From the NCBI GenBank assembly GCA_944989445.1, contig CALYLW010000130.1, positions 1,144,501-1,208,500 on the forward strand: DNA of 64,000 bases. Direction: 5' to 3'. The notes below the pieces were generated by a model. That model did no database searches. It saw nothing but the letters and a program-made list of their open reading frames with translations, and was not told the DNA's origin. The translations under genes and the position numbers were made by a program. Below are positions 34,893-46,029 of this stretch, in pieces (the first letter of the stretch is position 1; each line of letters opens with the position of its first letter). This DNA comes from Ampullaceana balthica. Lineage: Eukaryota > Mollusca > Gastropoda > Lymnaeidae.

Positions 34893-37221
34893 TCATATAT
34901 ATTTACCCTAAATTATCGCTGACTTACTCACGCCTAACGCTAAGGGACATCACTCTGTTTGTTTTAAAATAATTAACATTTGAACAATTTCATGCAGACG
35001 TTCGAAAAGAGTTCTTTTTTGGTGCAGTAATTTGGTGCGCTGCTTTCTAAAATTTCTCGCCGTAAAAGGATATTATTATATGACGTCATTGTTTTAGCTC
35101 ATATTTTAATTTTGGAAAAGGGAACAATGTAAAAAGAGGATTTGAGGATTTTTAATTATGATATACTTTGTGTACATTTCAGGAATATTTCGTGTGTATC
35201 ATACAAGGGTAAGCTACTTGGGCTTTTGACCCAAAAAAGGGGGCGCCGTAGGCGCCCTACAACCCCTATTATAAAATACTATGTGTACATTTCAGGAAGT
35301 TTAATATTACGTATTTATCATACAATGACAAGTTAGTTGGGCGTTTGAAAAAGGTGGGCGCCGCAGGCGCCACGGCGCCGCAGCACAACCTAGTTATTAT
35401 TATATATATATTTACGCTCAATTATCGCTGACTGCCTCACGCCTAACGCTAAGGGACATCACTATTTTTAAAATTGAAAATATAGACTTAAAAATCATAA
35501 TCATTTTGGTTTCAAGATTAACATTAGCCAAACAACGCACGAACCCATAACGTCAGAATTTGTGTTGTAAACANNNNNNNNNNNNNNNNNNNNNNNNNNN
35601 NNNNNNNNNNNNNNNNNNNNNNNNNNNNNNNNNNNNNNNNNNNNNNNNNNNNNNNNNNNNNNNNNNNNNNNNNNNNNNNNNNNNNNNNNNNNNNNNNNNN
35701 NNNNNNNNNNNNNNNNNNNNNNNNNNNNNNNNNNNNNNNNNNNNNNNNNNNNNNNNNNNNNNNNNNNNNNNNNNNNNNNNNNNNNNNNNNNNNNNNNNNN
35801 NNNNNNNNNNNNNNNNNNNNNNNNNNNNNNNNNNNNNNNNNNNNNNNNNNNNNNNNNNNNNNNNNNNNNNNNNNNNNNNNNNNNNNNNNNNNNNNNNNNN
35901 NNNNNNNNNNNNNNNNNNNNNNNNNNNNNNNNNNNNNNNNNNNNNNNNNNNNNNNNNNNNNNNNNNNNNNNNNNNNNNNNNNNNNNNNNNNNNNNNNNNN
36001 NNNNNNNNNNNNNNNNNNNNNNNNNNNNNNNNNNNNNNNNNNNNNNNNNNNNNNNNNNNNNNNNNNNNNNNNNNNNNNNNNNNNNNNNNNNNNNNNNNNN
36101 NNNNNNNNNNNNNNNNNNNNNNNNNNNNNNNNNNNNNNNNNNTTTTTGGTGCTGTAATTTGGTGCGCTGCTTTCTAAAAGTAGTTAAAAATCGTGTGGGG
36201 ATTAGCAATGTAAAAAAAAATATTATATAAAAACTTTGAGTAAATTTCAGGAGTATTTCGTATTTATCATACAAAGGAAGGATAAGTTACTTGGGCCTTT
36301 GACAAAAAAAATGTGGCCCTACAACCCTTATTATAAAATACTTTGTGTACATTTCAGGAAGTTTAATATTACGTATTTATCATACAAGTTAGTTGGGCTT
36401 TTGAAAAAGTTGGGCGCCGCAGCACAACCTAGTCATATATATATTTACGCTCAATTATCACTGACTGACTCACGCCTAACGCTAAGTGACAACACTCTGT
36501 TGTTGTTTTTTAAATTGAAAATATAGACTTAAAAATCATAATCAGTTTTGTTTCCAGATTAACATTAACCAAATAACGCACGAACCTTTGACGTCAGCAT
36601 TTGTGTTGTAAACAGTGCTGACTGACTCAAAGAGTTATTTTTGGTGCAGTAATTTGGTGTGCTGCTTTCTAAAATTAGTTTAAAAATCGTGTGGTGATTA
36701 GCAATGTAAAAAAAAATTATATACATACTTTGTGTACATTTCAGGAATATTTCGTATTTATCATACAAGGATAAGTTACTTGGGCTTTTGACCAAAAAAC
36801 GTGGGTGCCGTAGGCGCCCTACAACCCCCATTATAAAATACTTTATGTACATTTAAAGGAGTTTAATATTAGTATATATCATACAAGGACAAGTTAGTTG
36901 GGCTTTTGAAAAAAGTGGGCGCCGTAGACGCCCTAAAAAAAGGGGGTGCCGCAGGTGCCACGGCGCCGCAGCACAACCTAGTCAATATTCATAATTTGCA
37001 ATCTCTGTCACGTCTGTCTGTCATGTCTGTCCGTGACGCTACTAATTTTAGATAGCAGCGCACCAAAAAAGAACTCTTTTGGAACGGCCGTATAAAAAAT
37101 TTTTAAATAAGGAAATAAAGGAATAAAAAATAAATAAATAAAAGTTTTTTATTACATTACTTTTTATTCTGATGTGTATTTATTTTGAAAACTTCCGTCA
37201 TTTTTGAAGGTGATACGCTAG
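34893..37221 (+). mobile_element. Head-to-tail Helitron concatemer (four units)
   Basis: Units run about 34893-35393, 35394-36432, 36433-36981 and 36982-37221. The first three end CAGCACAACCTAG after GGCGCC palindromes, and the fourth ends GATACGCTAG. At 36432/36433 and 36981/36982 the junction reads CTAG then TC, meaning one unit's 3' end directly abuts the next unit's 5' end. Unit starts share TATATATTTACGCTCAATTA. Unit 2 contains the assembly gap. The leftmost unit follows an A, as Helitron insertion requires. No helicase is encoded. Confidence 0.8.
35574..36142. other. Assembly gap (569 N)
   Basis: Undetermined bases inside Helitron unit 2. Open frames spanning the N run are meaningless. 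Flanks match positions in unit 3 that lie only about 25 bp apart (see findings). Confidence 0.99.
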
Positions 37222-37475
37222 TTTTATATAATTGATGTAATCGTTTTTAGGGCGTATTATGCTTGACCAATAATTTCGCACAACACTCGTATGTTATTAT
37301 GTTTATGTAAAGTGATGTCTTTACTGGAATGCAGCTCTATAGAAATTATCAATTTCGTATTATTATTATTATTAACAACCCGGCACACTCGTGTAATGAC
37401 AGTGAGAGGGTAACACTTACACATAACGTTGCTGCACACTTGTGTAATGAAAGTGAGAGATTTAGGTTTGTATTA
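37222..37475. other. Unassigned stretch
   Basis: Short non-coding segment between the Helitron concatemer and the next minisatellite. It has a TTATTATTATTATTA run near 37361. No other feature. Confidence 0.5.
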
Positions 37476-37477
37476 TG

Positions 37478-37825
37478 AGGTGCACTGGTGTGGCGTGTGG
37501 TGCGCTGGTTTGGCGTGTGGTGCACTAGTGTGGCTTGTGGTGCACTGGTGTGGCTTGTGGTGCACTAGTGTTGCTTGTGGTGCACTAGTGTGGCTTGTGG
37601 TGCATTAGTGTGGCTTGTGGTGCATTAGTGTGGCTTGTGGTGCACTAGTGTGGCTTGTGGTGCACTGGTGTGGCTTGTGGTGCACTGGTGTCGCGTGTGG
37701 TGCACTGGTGTGGCGTGTGGTGCACTGGTGTGGCGTTTGGTGCACTGGTGTGGCGTGTGGTGCACTGATGTGGCGTGAGACACTGGTACCATGTGGTGCA
37801 CTGGTGTGTCGCGAGGCATTAGTAC
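37478..37825. repeat. Minisatellite, 20-bp units
   Basis: About 17 copies of TGGCTTGTGGTGCACTAGTG, with GGCGTGTGG variants concentrated at both ends of the array and GGCTTGTGG in the middle. Confidence 0.96.
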
Positions 37826-38240
37826 AGTTCTTTCCACAGATGTCGGACATCAAAATAAGCTCCAAGTTTATTTCCCACACTGGTCGAGACATGATAACAT
37901 CCCCTATTCCGATGTGACGTCAGCCGTGCTGTAGCGTCATACCTTTGACTCCTGCGGAATGCCCCGTTGGAATATCTGCATAATGTGAAGTTGATTAGAC
38001 GCACAATTTACCGCACCGCTAACACGCCGAGTGCACTCCCTTGATCGTGTGCACGTTTTCTCGTCTTCCGTATTAAATACACCTGATCTCTAATTGCTAG
38101 GCACCCAACAACATAGTAACATGAACCATCAAGGGGATTGTCTCATGAGACAAGATATGACGCGAGTACTATATTAACAATGACTCTGGTAAGGTGCTTG
38201 ACATAACATTTTATTACATCAGTAACGGATGATTGGGAGG
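37826..38240. other. Unassigned stretch
   Basis: No supported feature. Confidence 0.5.
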
Positions 38241-38249
38241 CTCCTGTGA

Positions 38250-38800
38250 TGAAGGGTTCCCGAGATGGAAGGTTCCCGAGATGGAAGGTTCCCGAGATGG
38301 AAGGTTCCAATGATGGCAGGTTCCCGAGATGGAAGGTTCCCGAGGTCGAAGATTCCCGTGATGGAAGGTTCGTGAAATGGAAGGTTCCCGAGATGGACGG
38401 TTCCATGATGGAAGGTTCCAGTGATGGAAGGTTCCAATTATGGAAGGTTCCCGAGATGGAAGGTTCGTGAAAAGGAAGGTTCCCGAGACGGAAGGTTCGT
38501 GAAAAGGAAGGTTCCCGAGATGGAAGGTTCCCATGATGGAAGGTTCCCAAGATGGAAGGTTCCCGAGGTCGAAGATTTCCGTGATGGAAGGTTCGTGAAA
38601 TGGAAGGTTCCCGAGATGGACGGTTCCATGATGGAAGGTTCCAGTGATGGTAGGTTCCAATGATGGAAGGTTCCCGAGATGGAAGTTTCCCATGATGGAA
38701 GGTTCCCATGATGGAAGGTTCCAGTGATTGAAGGTTCCAATGATGGAAGGTTCTCGAGATGGAAAGTTCGTGAAATGGAAGGTTCCCGAGGTGAAAGATT
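38250..38800. repeat. Minisatellite, 16-bp units with 223-bp higher-order repeat
   Basis: About 34 copies of GATGGAAGGTTCCCGA with many variant units. A block beginning GAGGTCGAAGATT occurs at 38342 and at 38565 with the same order of variants after it (CGTGAAATGG, GATGGACGG, CCATGATGG, CCAGTGATGG), giving a 223-bp superimposed period. Several overlapping frames on both strands are artefacts. Confidence 0.96.
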
Positions 38801-38804
38801 ACCA

Positions 38805-39455
38805 ACCCACCAATTCAGACCCACCAATTCAGATCCACCATTTCTGACCCACCAGACTAACCTGTCATCTTCACCCTTTCCGACAACCACTACTCCCTTT
38901 CTGGGTTTGTGTAAATAACAAGTTATTATTATTGTTATTATTTTTAATTATCATTATTATTATTATTATTATAACAATTATTATTTTATTTTTTGAAAGT
39001 AAAAGCTGGTTTTATGAAGGTTCATTAATATTTTAACGAGTAAATGGGGAGTGGAGTGTTCAGTGTAAATTACGAGTGATGGCATATTGGAGAAAGCGCT
39101 GTCCGCCTGCACTAGACACAAATGCAAACGACTGATCGCATAGGGACACAAATGGAAATTTAATGAACGTTACAATAGCTGAACGCACCACGGGGAAAGT
39201 CGCGTATGAAGCTGTACCCTGCAATGTGTGGTGATGTGGGGCGAGGGGGGGGGGCGGGGGTGCATGTTGTCACACAAGCGAGTGGTGCTGAAGGAGTGGC
39301 GCCGCACAAAGGGACTGAGGTCACACTGAGGTGCACTAATTGGTCGACAGAGCTCAATCATGCAGTTATATAATTATGTGAAATGGTCGGGCTAATTACC
39401 GCAATTTGATTAGCACGAGAAAATTTTTTTTTAAAATTACTTGAAATTGAAATTA
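38805..39455. other. Unassigned stretch with ATT microsatellite
   Basis: 38806-38855 has three 16-bp units around CCACCAATTCAGACC. 38922-38988 is a TTA/ATT microsatellite. A G-rich tract lies at 39240-39262. No gene is supported. Confidence 0.55.
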
Positions 39456-39459
39456 ATTA

Positions 39460-39685
39460 AATCTACAAAACACCATTTCTCCAAAAGAAGTTGCATAAAT
39501 CTACAATACACCATTGCTAAATAAGAAGTTGTATAAACTTATAATATACCATTGCTCAATAAGAAATTGTATAAAGCTGCAATACACCAATGCCAAACAA
39601 GAAATTGCATAAATCTAAGATAAATAACTGCTCACTAAGAAGAAGTTCTCTAAATCTACAATACACCATTGCTAAATAAGAAGAA
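39460..39685. repeat. Degenerate minisatellite, about 38-bp units
   Basis: Five or six diverged units around AAATCTACAATACACCATTG followed by CTAAATAAGAAGTTG. Confidence 0.8.
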
Positions 39686-39905
39686 TTGTTTTAATATGTT
39701 GTTGTTTTTTTTTAATCCAAAATTTACTCACTTAGGTAACTTGCTTGCTGCAATTATGGTTCTATTTATACTACCAATTACGTCACTGAATGAGGAACAT
39801 GGAAAAGAAAATAATTGAGAATCCCGCCGATGTCCATCATCACTAGTTTTTAGTCTTGTATTACATATACATATAAGTCTTTTTCATTTTTATTCACCCT
39901 ACAGC

Positions 39906-40311
39906 CAATATTCCCTCTATGGTTCGTTGGTACGTGTGAAAAATAATAAACTCGTGAACAGAGTTGCACAGCATCCATTGCACAGCATCCATTGCACAGC
40001 GTCCATTGCACAGCATCCATTGCATAGCATCCATTGCACAGCATCCATTGCACAGCATCCATTGCACAGCATCCATTGCACAGCATCCATTGCACAGCAT
40101 CCATTGCACAGCATCCATTGCACAGCATCCATTGCACAGCATCCATTGCACAGCATCCATTGCACAGCATCCATTGCACATCATCCATTGTTTATGTACA
40201 AACTTTTACACCCCACAAACACTGATATTATATTTTCCAGATCACAAAATAAAATTTTCTTCTCAGTGTAGTCAGATATCTGGGTCGCCGCGACGCTTAA
40301 ATGGAACATTG
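39906..40311. mobile_element. Small TIR element expanded by an internal minisatellite
   Basis: The left end CAATATTCCCTCTATGG and right end CGCTTAAATGGAACATTG match the family at 15312-15446 and 34202-34384. Both compact relatives lack the central minisatellite, so the array arose inside this copy. Confidence 0.8.
39963..40192. repeat. Minisatellite, 14-bp units
   Basis: About 16 near-perfect copies of CACAGCATCCATTG nested in the TIR element. The 14-bp unit lacks stops in several frames, which produces open frames on both strands. Confidence 0.97.
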
Positions 40312-41270
40312 CCTTCAAAAATGTTATAAAATCTTAAATGTTCATGAATTTAACAAAATACTTTGAACAAAAAATATTGCTATTATTTTAATAATCATTA
40401 TAATAAGATATTCGTTCTCGTATTATTAGTAACGTAATCATTTTATTGATTATTAAAATACTATCGTATCACCCGTCAAAAATGACGGAAATTTTCAGCT
40501 GAAATCTATTTATTTTGAAAAAATGCACTTTTTTTAGGGCGCCTCCGGCGCCCATCTTTTTCAAAAGCCCAACTAACTTGTCCTTGTTTGATAAATACAA
40601 AATATTAAACTTTCTGAAATGCACACACAGTATTTTATAATAGGAGTTGTAGGGCGCCTACGGCGCCCCCTTTGTTTTTTTTATTTTATAATTAACCATA
40701 ATCAAATCCTCTTTTTACATTGTTCCCTTTTCCAAAATTAAAATATGAGCTAAAACAATGACGTCATATAATATTTTTTACAGCGTATCTTTAATTTGCA
40801 CACCTTTTGATGCATTGGTGCAGTAATTTGGTGCGCTGCCTTCTAAAATTAGTAGCGTCACGGACAGACACTACAGACGTGACGTTGCAAATTATATTGT
40901 TTAATACTTTTTTAGCAAGTAGAGGTACATAAAAGAAGAAGCTCTCTTTGTATAAGTATAAGGATAGATACGTAAGCACATTCAAATTAAATAAGTAAAA
41001 GAACGACAAGAATAAATTCATCGTTATGGAACAAGCTGATAACTTTTCTTTATCACTTTTTAAAGGTACACTACTCTTAGAAAGAGTGTCGTGCTGAAAA
41101 AAAAGTTTATAGACTCCCTTTATTTGGTGAATTAATGTACAGTTAAAAACTCCAGACAATAAAATGCCGACTGAAGTTTTGTATTAAATCTCCCTTGGGG
41201 GAAAAGTTCGGGGTAGGGGTAAAAAAATTAATTTAAAAAAAACTAATAATAATAAAAAAGAGCTCGTTCG
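40312..41270. mobile_element. Helitron-family remnants and unassigned sequence
   Basis: About 40450-40910 is a minus-strand relative of the Helitron units at 34.9-37.2 kb. It has GGGCGCCTCCGGCGCCC near 40537, AAAGCCCAACTAACTTGTCC near 40564, GGCGCCTACGGCGCCC near 40653, and GTGCGCTGCCTTCTAAAAT near 40833. Its minus-strand 3' end near 40455 keeps the hairpin CCGTC...GACGG, but the terminal CTAG is changed. 40910-41270 is unassigned. Confidence 0.55.
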
Positions 41271-41274
41271 AGTT

Positions 41275-41890
41275 CCAAGCACAACAGCTACACATAGAAA
41301 TAACCAGATGTTACAAGCACAACAGCTACACATAGAAATAAACAAATGTTACAAATGCAACAGCTACACATAGAAATAACAATGTTACAAGCAACAGCTA
41401 CACATAGAAATAACCAGATGTTACAAGCACAACAGCTACACATAGAAATAAACAAATGTTACAAATGCAACAGCTACACATAGAAATAAACAAATGTTAC
41501 AAATGCAACAGCTACACATAGAAATAACAATGTTACAAATGCAACAGCTACACATAGCAATAACAAATTTACAAGCCAACAGCTACACATAGAAATTGCC
41601 AGATGTTACAAGCACAGCAGCTACACATAGCAATAATAAGGTGTTACAAGCACAACAGTGACACATAGCAATAACAAGATGTTACAAACACAACAGCGAC
41701 ACATAGCAATAACAAGGTGTTACAAGCACAACAGTTACACATATCAATAACAAGGTGTTACAAACACAACAGCTACACATAGCAATAACAAGGTGTTACA
41801 AACACAATAGCGACACATAGCAATAACAAGGTGTTACCAACACAACAGCTACACATATCAATAACAAGGTGTTACAAACACGACTGCTTG
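41275..41890. repeat. Minisatellite, 36-38-bp units
   Basis: About 16 copies of AACAGCTACACATAGAAATA plus ACCAGATGTTACAAGCAC. The left units have AGAAATAAACAAATG forms, and the right units (from 41620) have AGCAATAACAAGGTG forms, so there are two subfamilies. Confidence 0.96.
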
Positions 41891-41894
41891 ATAG

Positions 41895-42555
41895 ATATGG
41901 TTCACTCTTACAAACACGACGCCTAGACTTTGTTACCATGTGGACGGACATAATCCTATCGTAGATCTAATCATAACAAGACCGGGACGTTTTGACACCA
42001 CACGTATGATGAAACATTGTACGCTCACTCGACGTGTTCCTTCATCAAAACTCACAGCTCTATCCAACAAACCGACAAAACATCAAATTTATTCCTCCGG
42101 GGACTTAATTAACTCGATATGCATTAAGATGCGTGCCACCCTCACCTCCCCCCTCCCATCCACATTTTATTTCATCCAAATTTCTATTAAATTAATTGTT
42201 ATAGAACGACACAGCACGTAAGATCGACGGGACGCCGTTTACATGCTACGAATTGTCCCCCTTCTCGGTGCAATGGAACGCGGTTATTTGGGTTTTGAAA
42301 TGACGAGATAGATTAGCGCGTTTGGCGGAAGGGGGTATACAAACAAATGCCAACAAAAAATCTTAGTGTACAACCTAATAGTGTACATTGTAAAATTGTA
42401 CATATTTGCTTATGATGCTATGCGCGCCGTATAGGCGTAGCGTCGTTCTCGAACATAACATCCTAGTCTACAGCTAAATAGTGTACTGCATGTATTATCA
42501 TGGTTGATAGCCAACAACGTAGTCCATCACTGAATCCCATACTGGGGTAGAAGTA
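41895..42555. other. Unassigned stretch
   Basis: An open frame of 93 codons at 41940-42221 has no recognisable domain. It begins near the satellite edge and I do not support it as a gene. A possible hAT left end begins at 42560. Confidence 0.4.
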
Positions 42556-42765
42556 GAAGCAGTGCTGGATTTACCTATATGCTAAACAAGCTATAATTTA
42601 GGATTTAGATACTTAAGATACTTCCTCCTTTTTCCTATATCCTGTGTCCTTGTTTGTTTTTGTTTTTCCTTTCATTTTATTTTACATGAATATTTTAAAT
42701 TACTTTATGATATAATATGTTTTAAGAATTTAAATATATGTAAGTACCTATTTTATGTTATTGTA

Positions 42766-42872
42766 CTGATGAAGGCATTAGCTGAAACGTCTATTGTCGT
42801 TTTAGTTTAAAATAAAGCTCAAATTTATTGTTTTAATTACACAATTTGTTTGTGTATTTTGTATTTTATAGT
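42766..42872 (+). repeat. Dispersed repeat 3' end with hammerhead-like core
   Basis: CTGATGA at 42766-42772, a short stem-loop, GAAA at 42784-42787 and then ACG...CGT, which could pair as a short stem III. It aligns with 32897-33005 downstream. The stems are weak (2-3 bp), so activity is doubtful. It lies just outside the family A left end. Confidence 0.45.
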
Positions 42873-43392
42873 TTAGAACCAGTGACGTAACGAGAGGAGG
42901 GCAAGTGGGCTAATGCCCCAGGCGGCACTTTGTTAGGGGCGGCAAGTTATTCGTCGCTAGTTAACTTCAAAGAATGAAAATTTTAAAAGAAAGTGGCGCT
43001 TTTTATGGGGAAAAAACTAATATGAAATTAATAAAATAAATAAAAGAACCATCCTAAAATATGTTAACTTTTCTACTGCCAACTTTTAAACTCCATATTG
43101 CATATAAATTATTCTGAAAACAATGCCACTGAACTGAAAACTAAGAGGTTTAAGTAGTATGAGACGTGACAATGATCTGCTGGTGACATCCGCTCCTGTT
43201 GTAGAAGCGAAAGTTAATGTACCCTATCACTTTCAAATATGAGCAAATCGAATAAGTCTCGGGGCTGCAATTTCTTAGGGGCGGCAAATTCCTCGCTATT
43301 AATTAGCCTCTAAAAATGAAAAACGTTTAAGTAAGGTTTAATAAAAGAAAATAAATCCAATTAAAAATTAATAAAAAATAAATGTTTCTAAT

Positions 43393-43917
43393 AGTTAGTT
43401 AGTTAGTTCCTCTCGGGCCGAAGACGGCACATAGGGCAGAAGTCATTGATTTCCATTTACGACGATCCGTCGCCAATTGTATTAGGTCTTGATTATTTCT
43501 TACACCCATGCTTGAGCTTTCTCTTTTGATTGATCTACGTAGGGTTTCATTTGGTCTTCCTTGTTTTCTTTTGCCTTTTGGTGTCCATATGAAGGCTTGC
43601 CGTGGTAGTCTTCTCTCGTCCATTCGAAGAACATGGCCGATATAATTCCAACGCCTTCTCCTTATAAAGGTTGACACATATTCTTGGTTGGTTTCTTCTC
43701 TTATTGTTTCATTTGTTTTAAAATCACTCCATCTTATATTGAAAAATTTTCGGAGTTGAATAGCCTAAGTTTTATATGTTTGCTGAGTGTCTTTGATCTC
43801 CAAATATTTTTAAGTTTGTTAAAAGCACTTGACGCCAACGCAATTCGAGTCGTTATCTCTGATGTTGCATCTCCATCATATGACATTTTGCTTCCTAAGT
43901 AAGTGAAGTTGGTTACT
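43393..43917 (-). mobile_element. 5'-truncated LINE with 12-bp TSD
   Basis: A perfect 12-bp TSD, AATGTTTCTAAT, lies at 43381-43392 and 43918-43929. On the minus strand the element ends in an (AACT)n simple tail at 43393-43410. The 525-bp insert encodes the C-terminal part of an ORF2. It is a textbook 5'-truncated retrotransposition inside the older hAT copy. Confidence 0.9.
43399..43917 (-). pseudogene. LINE ORF2 C-terminal fragment
   Basis: The last 92 codons (43399-43677) are open: RRRRWNYIGHVLRMDERRLP, then WTPKGKRKQGRPNETLRR. This is the conserved C-terminal zone of many RTE/CR1-like LINE polymerases. Upstream, in shifted frames, SSAFNKLKNIWRSKTLSKHI matches the segment that normally precedes it. 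Frame changes near 43.68-43.75 kb disable it. The reverse transcriptase core itself lies in the lost 5' part. Confidence 0.8.
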
Positions 43918-44002
43918 AATGTTTCTAATGCTGAAACTTAAAACTCCATCATGAATCTCAAGTCTTCTGATACTAATGGTTATGAAATGAAAAACAAAGG
44001 GG

Positions 44003-44801
44003 ATGAAGGCGTATAAGAACATGGTTGGAAAGCATACAGGAGTTCATGCAGGAAAGAATAAAGACATACATCTGAATGTCAAATCTCACTCAAATAGTTC
44101 ATTAAAACTGATTTGTTTACATTGTGCTTCAACTGAAATGAATTATTTAACCATTTATTATTTCGCTAGAACGTTGTTACGCATTATTTCCATGTCAATC
44201 ACACCATTGGAAATATATAAATGCTCGTACAAGCAAGACATTTAAACAGACTTCAGGAGACAAAATAGTAAATATACCATGGAGCCATTTTCAGGTTATT
44301 TTTAAAGCTGTAGAAAAATGACAGAGGCAGACGAAAAGCTAAAAACACGAACAAACGCACGAACTTTGGCTTGTCATAGTGAAATCTTATTCTATTCTTT
44401 TTTCTTTCTTTCTTTTTTCTTTCTTGACATTTGGACTTAATAACGTCAATGAAATTTTTTACAAACATATATGACTAAATATGCTTCGCAGAGGCTACTC
44501 ACAGACAAGCAAATGGACTACTTAAAGGATGACATTTGTTAAAATTTTATGTGAAGACCTTATCATTGTATTAGAACCTTCCAATCAAAGAACAAGTGAG
44601 CGAATCTTTGGCGATCAAAGCGAATATTTTGCAATTTTAAGTAGAAAAACAGTTGAGAAGAATGCTGTTAATGTAGAAATTAATGTGAGGTTTCGGCAGT
44701 TACAGGATTTTGAAAACAGTAATCTACTAGACTTTGAAATTTTGCCTTCAAATTATAGTATTCAAATTCAAAGTATCTCACATGACATTATCAAGCAATG
44801 A
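44003..44801 (+). pseudogene. hAT transposase fragments, ZMYM1-like
   Basis: Two short frames carry recognisable pieces. 44003-44245 has HLNVKSHSNSSLKLICLHCA, equivalent to the SLNLVC.HAA segment. 44529-44801 has VRFRQLQDFENSNLLDFEIL, a late part of the same domain family. They align with the fragments at 10.94-11.7 kb in family A. No catalytic residues remain, and an (AAG/TTTC)n tract and stops separate the pieces. Confidence 0.6.
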
Positions 44802-46029
44802 CAATTGTACCTAACGAATAAAAAAAGAGAGAGGGGGGCGGGGTAGAATAAAATCAAGCCCTCTTGATTCATCTAAGTTACCCTACCCAATATAATATAA
44901 TTTATTCGAACATTGTTTACAACTGTCATAGTAATTTAAAATTAAGTTAGTGAAATATTAATTACGATCAATAATGAATATACCAAGATTGACTTAGCTG
45001 TAGCACTATTGGCTATTGAGCATGGCATGGCTGACAACATTGATACATCAAAGATTGTGCAATGAGGAAAAGCAGAAAACTTCAATTTTATTCAAGAAAT
45101 GAAAGCTCTTCAATTTATAACATAAAAATTATAGTGTTCTTATTATTACTTTCTAATAAAAACATTATATCAAAATCTAGTTTTATGTTTGGCACTTGAC
45201 ATCAAAAGGGCCCCCATATCTCAAATTGCTTATGGCCCTTTCAATTCTAAATCCGGTCCTGAGTATATAGAAGTCAGTGGCGTCACTAGGGGGTGGGGGG
45301 AGGCGGCCGCCCCGGGTGACACCCATCAGGGGGTGACACCCGAGCCTAACATTTTACTGTGTACGATTTTATGTCAGAAAATAAAAGGATGACAATTTTT
45401 TTTAATCTAGAAAGAAATTAAGAAATACAATGAAATACGTTAAACGCGAAAACTCTTATTAAAAAAATATCAGTTAACTTGCAATAATAAAACAGTCCCA
45501 ACACACAAACAACATTAAAACAAATTAGGAAAAAAAGAAAAGAAACAGTCGCAGCTGAAAGATCTTTAAAAAAGGCTGGGATGAAAGAGGCAGTGTCTTA
45601 TGTTTTAAAAGATATAAAGCCATTTGGGCTTGGACACACCGACAGCATGGACGAATCCCACCTCACGACTCCCTCCACCACAGTGGGGTGGGGGGGAATA
45701 CGATTTTTATCCCCCCCCCCACCCCCCCAAAAAAATCAAAAGATGGGTTTTCTTTGTTGATATTTTTCTTGAGGAAAATTATGATTTCAATGTCTTTGAG
45801 TTAATATTTTGTTTTATATATATTTATTAAAGGTGTGTAAGCATAGATATGCATGTTTATATACAGGTAGTCCTCCGGTTACGACGGTCCCATCCCGACT
45901 TACGCTGTTTCGTGGTTACAAACGCGCCCCCTTAAAGAATAATATTACGCGTTATTCCGTATTTCTAAATATTTTTAAAATATTTTTTTAATGAGGTAAC
46001 GAATTGTTTTCTCTATTTGAAATAACAAA

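Larger units (their letters stand above)
42560..45262 (+). mobile_element. Possible hAT with CAGNNCNGGATTTA ends, composite interior
   Basis: The left end at 42560 reads CAGTGCTGGATTTA and the right end at 45262, read inwards, CAGGACCGGATTTA. The flanking 8-mers, AGTAGAAG and AGTATATA, match at only 5 of 8 positions, so the TSD is weak. Inside, at 42880, a second hAT left end (CAGTGACGTAACGAGAGG) matches family A (10302-13149). The downstream body also matches family A, including the GGCGGCAC arm and the transposase fragments, but the family A right end is missing. A LINE (43393-43917) interrupts it. Confidence 0.45.

Noticed and set aside
35501..36274. 257- and 205-codon frames across the N run
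   Set aside because: Almost all residues are undetermined; the flanks are Helitron non-coding sequence.
41940..42221. 93-codon frame after the 36-38-bp satellite
   Set aside because: No domain, signal, splice context or homologous copy that I can recognise.
45866..45905. CAGGTAGTCCTCCGGTTACGA, resembling the end of a TIR element
   Set aside because: No opposite end was located; it may be a truncated fragment inside the hAT.
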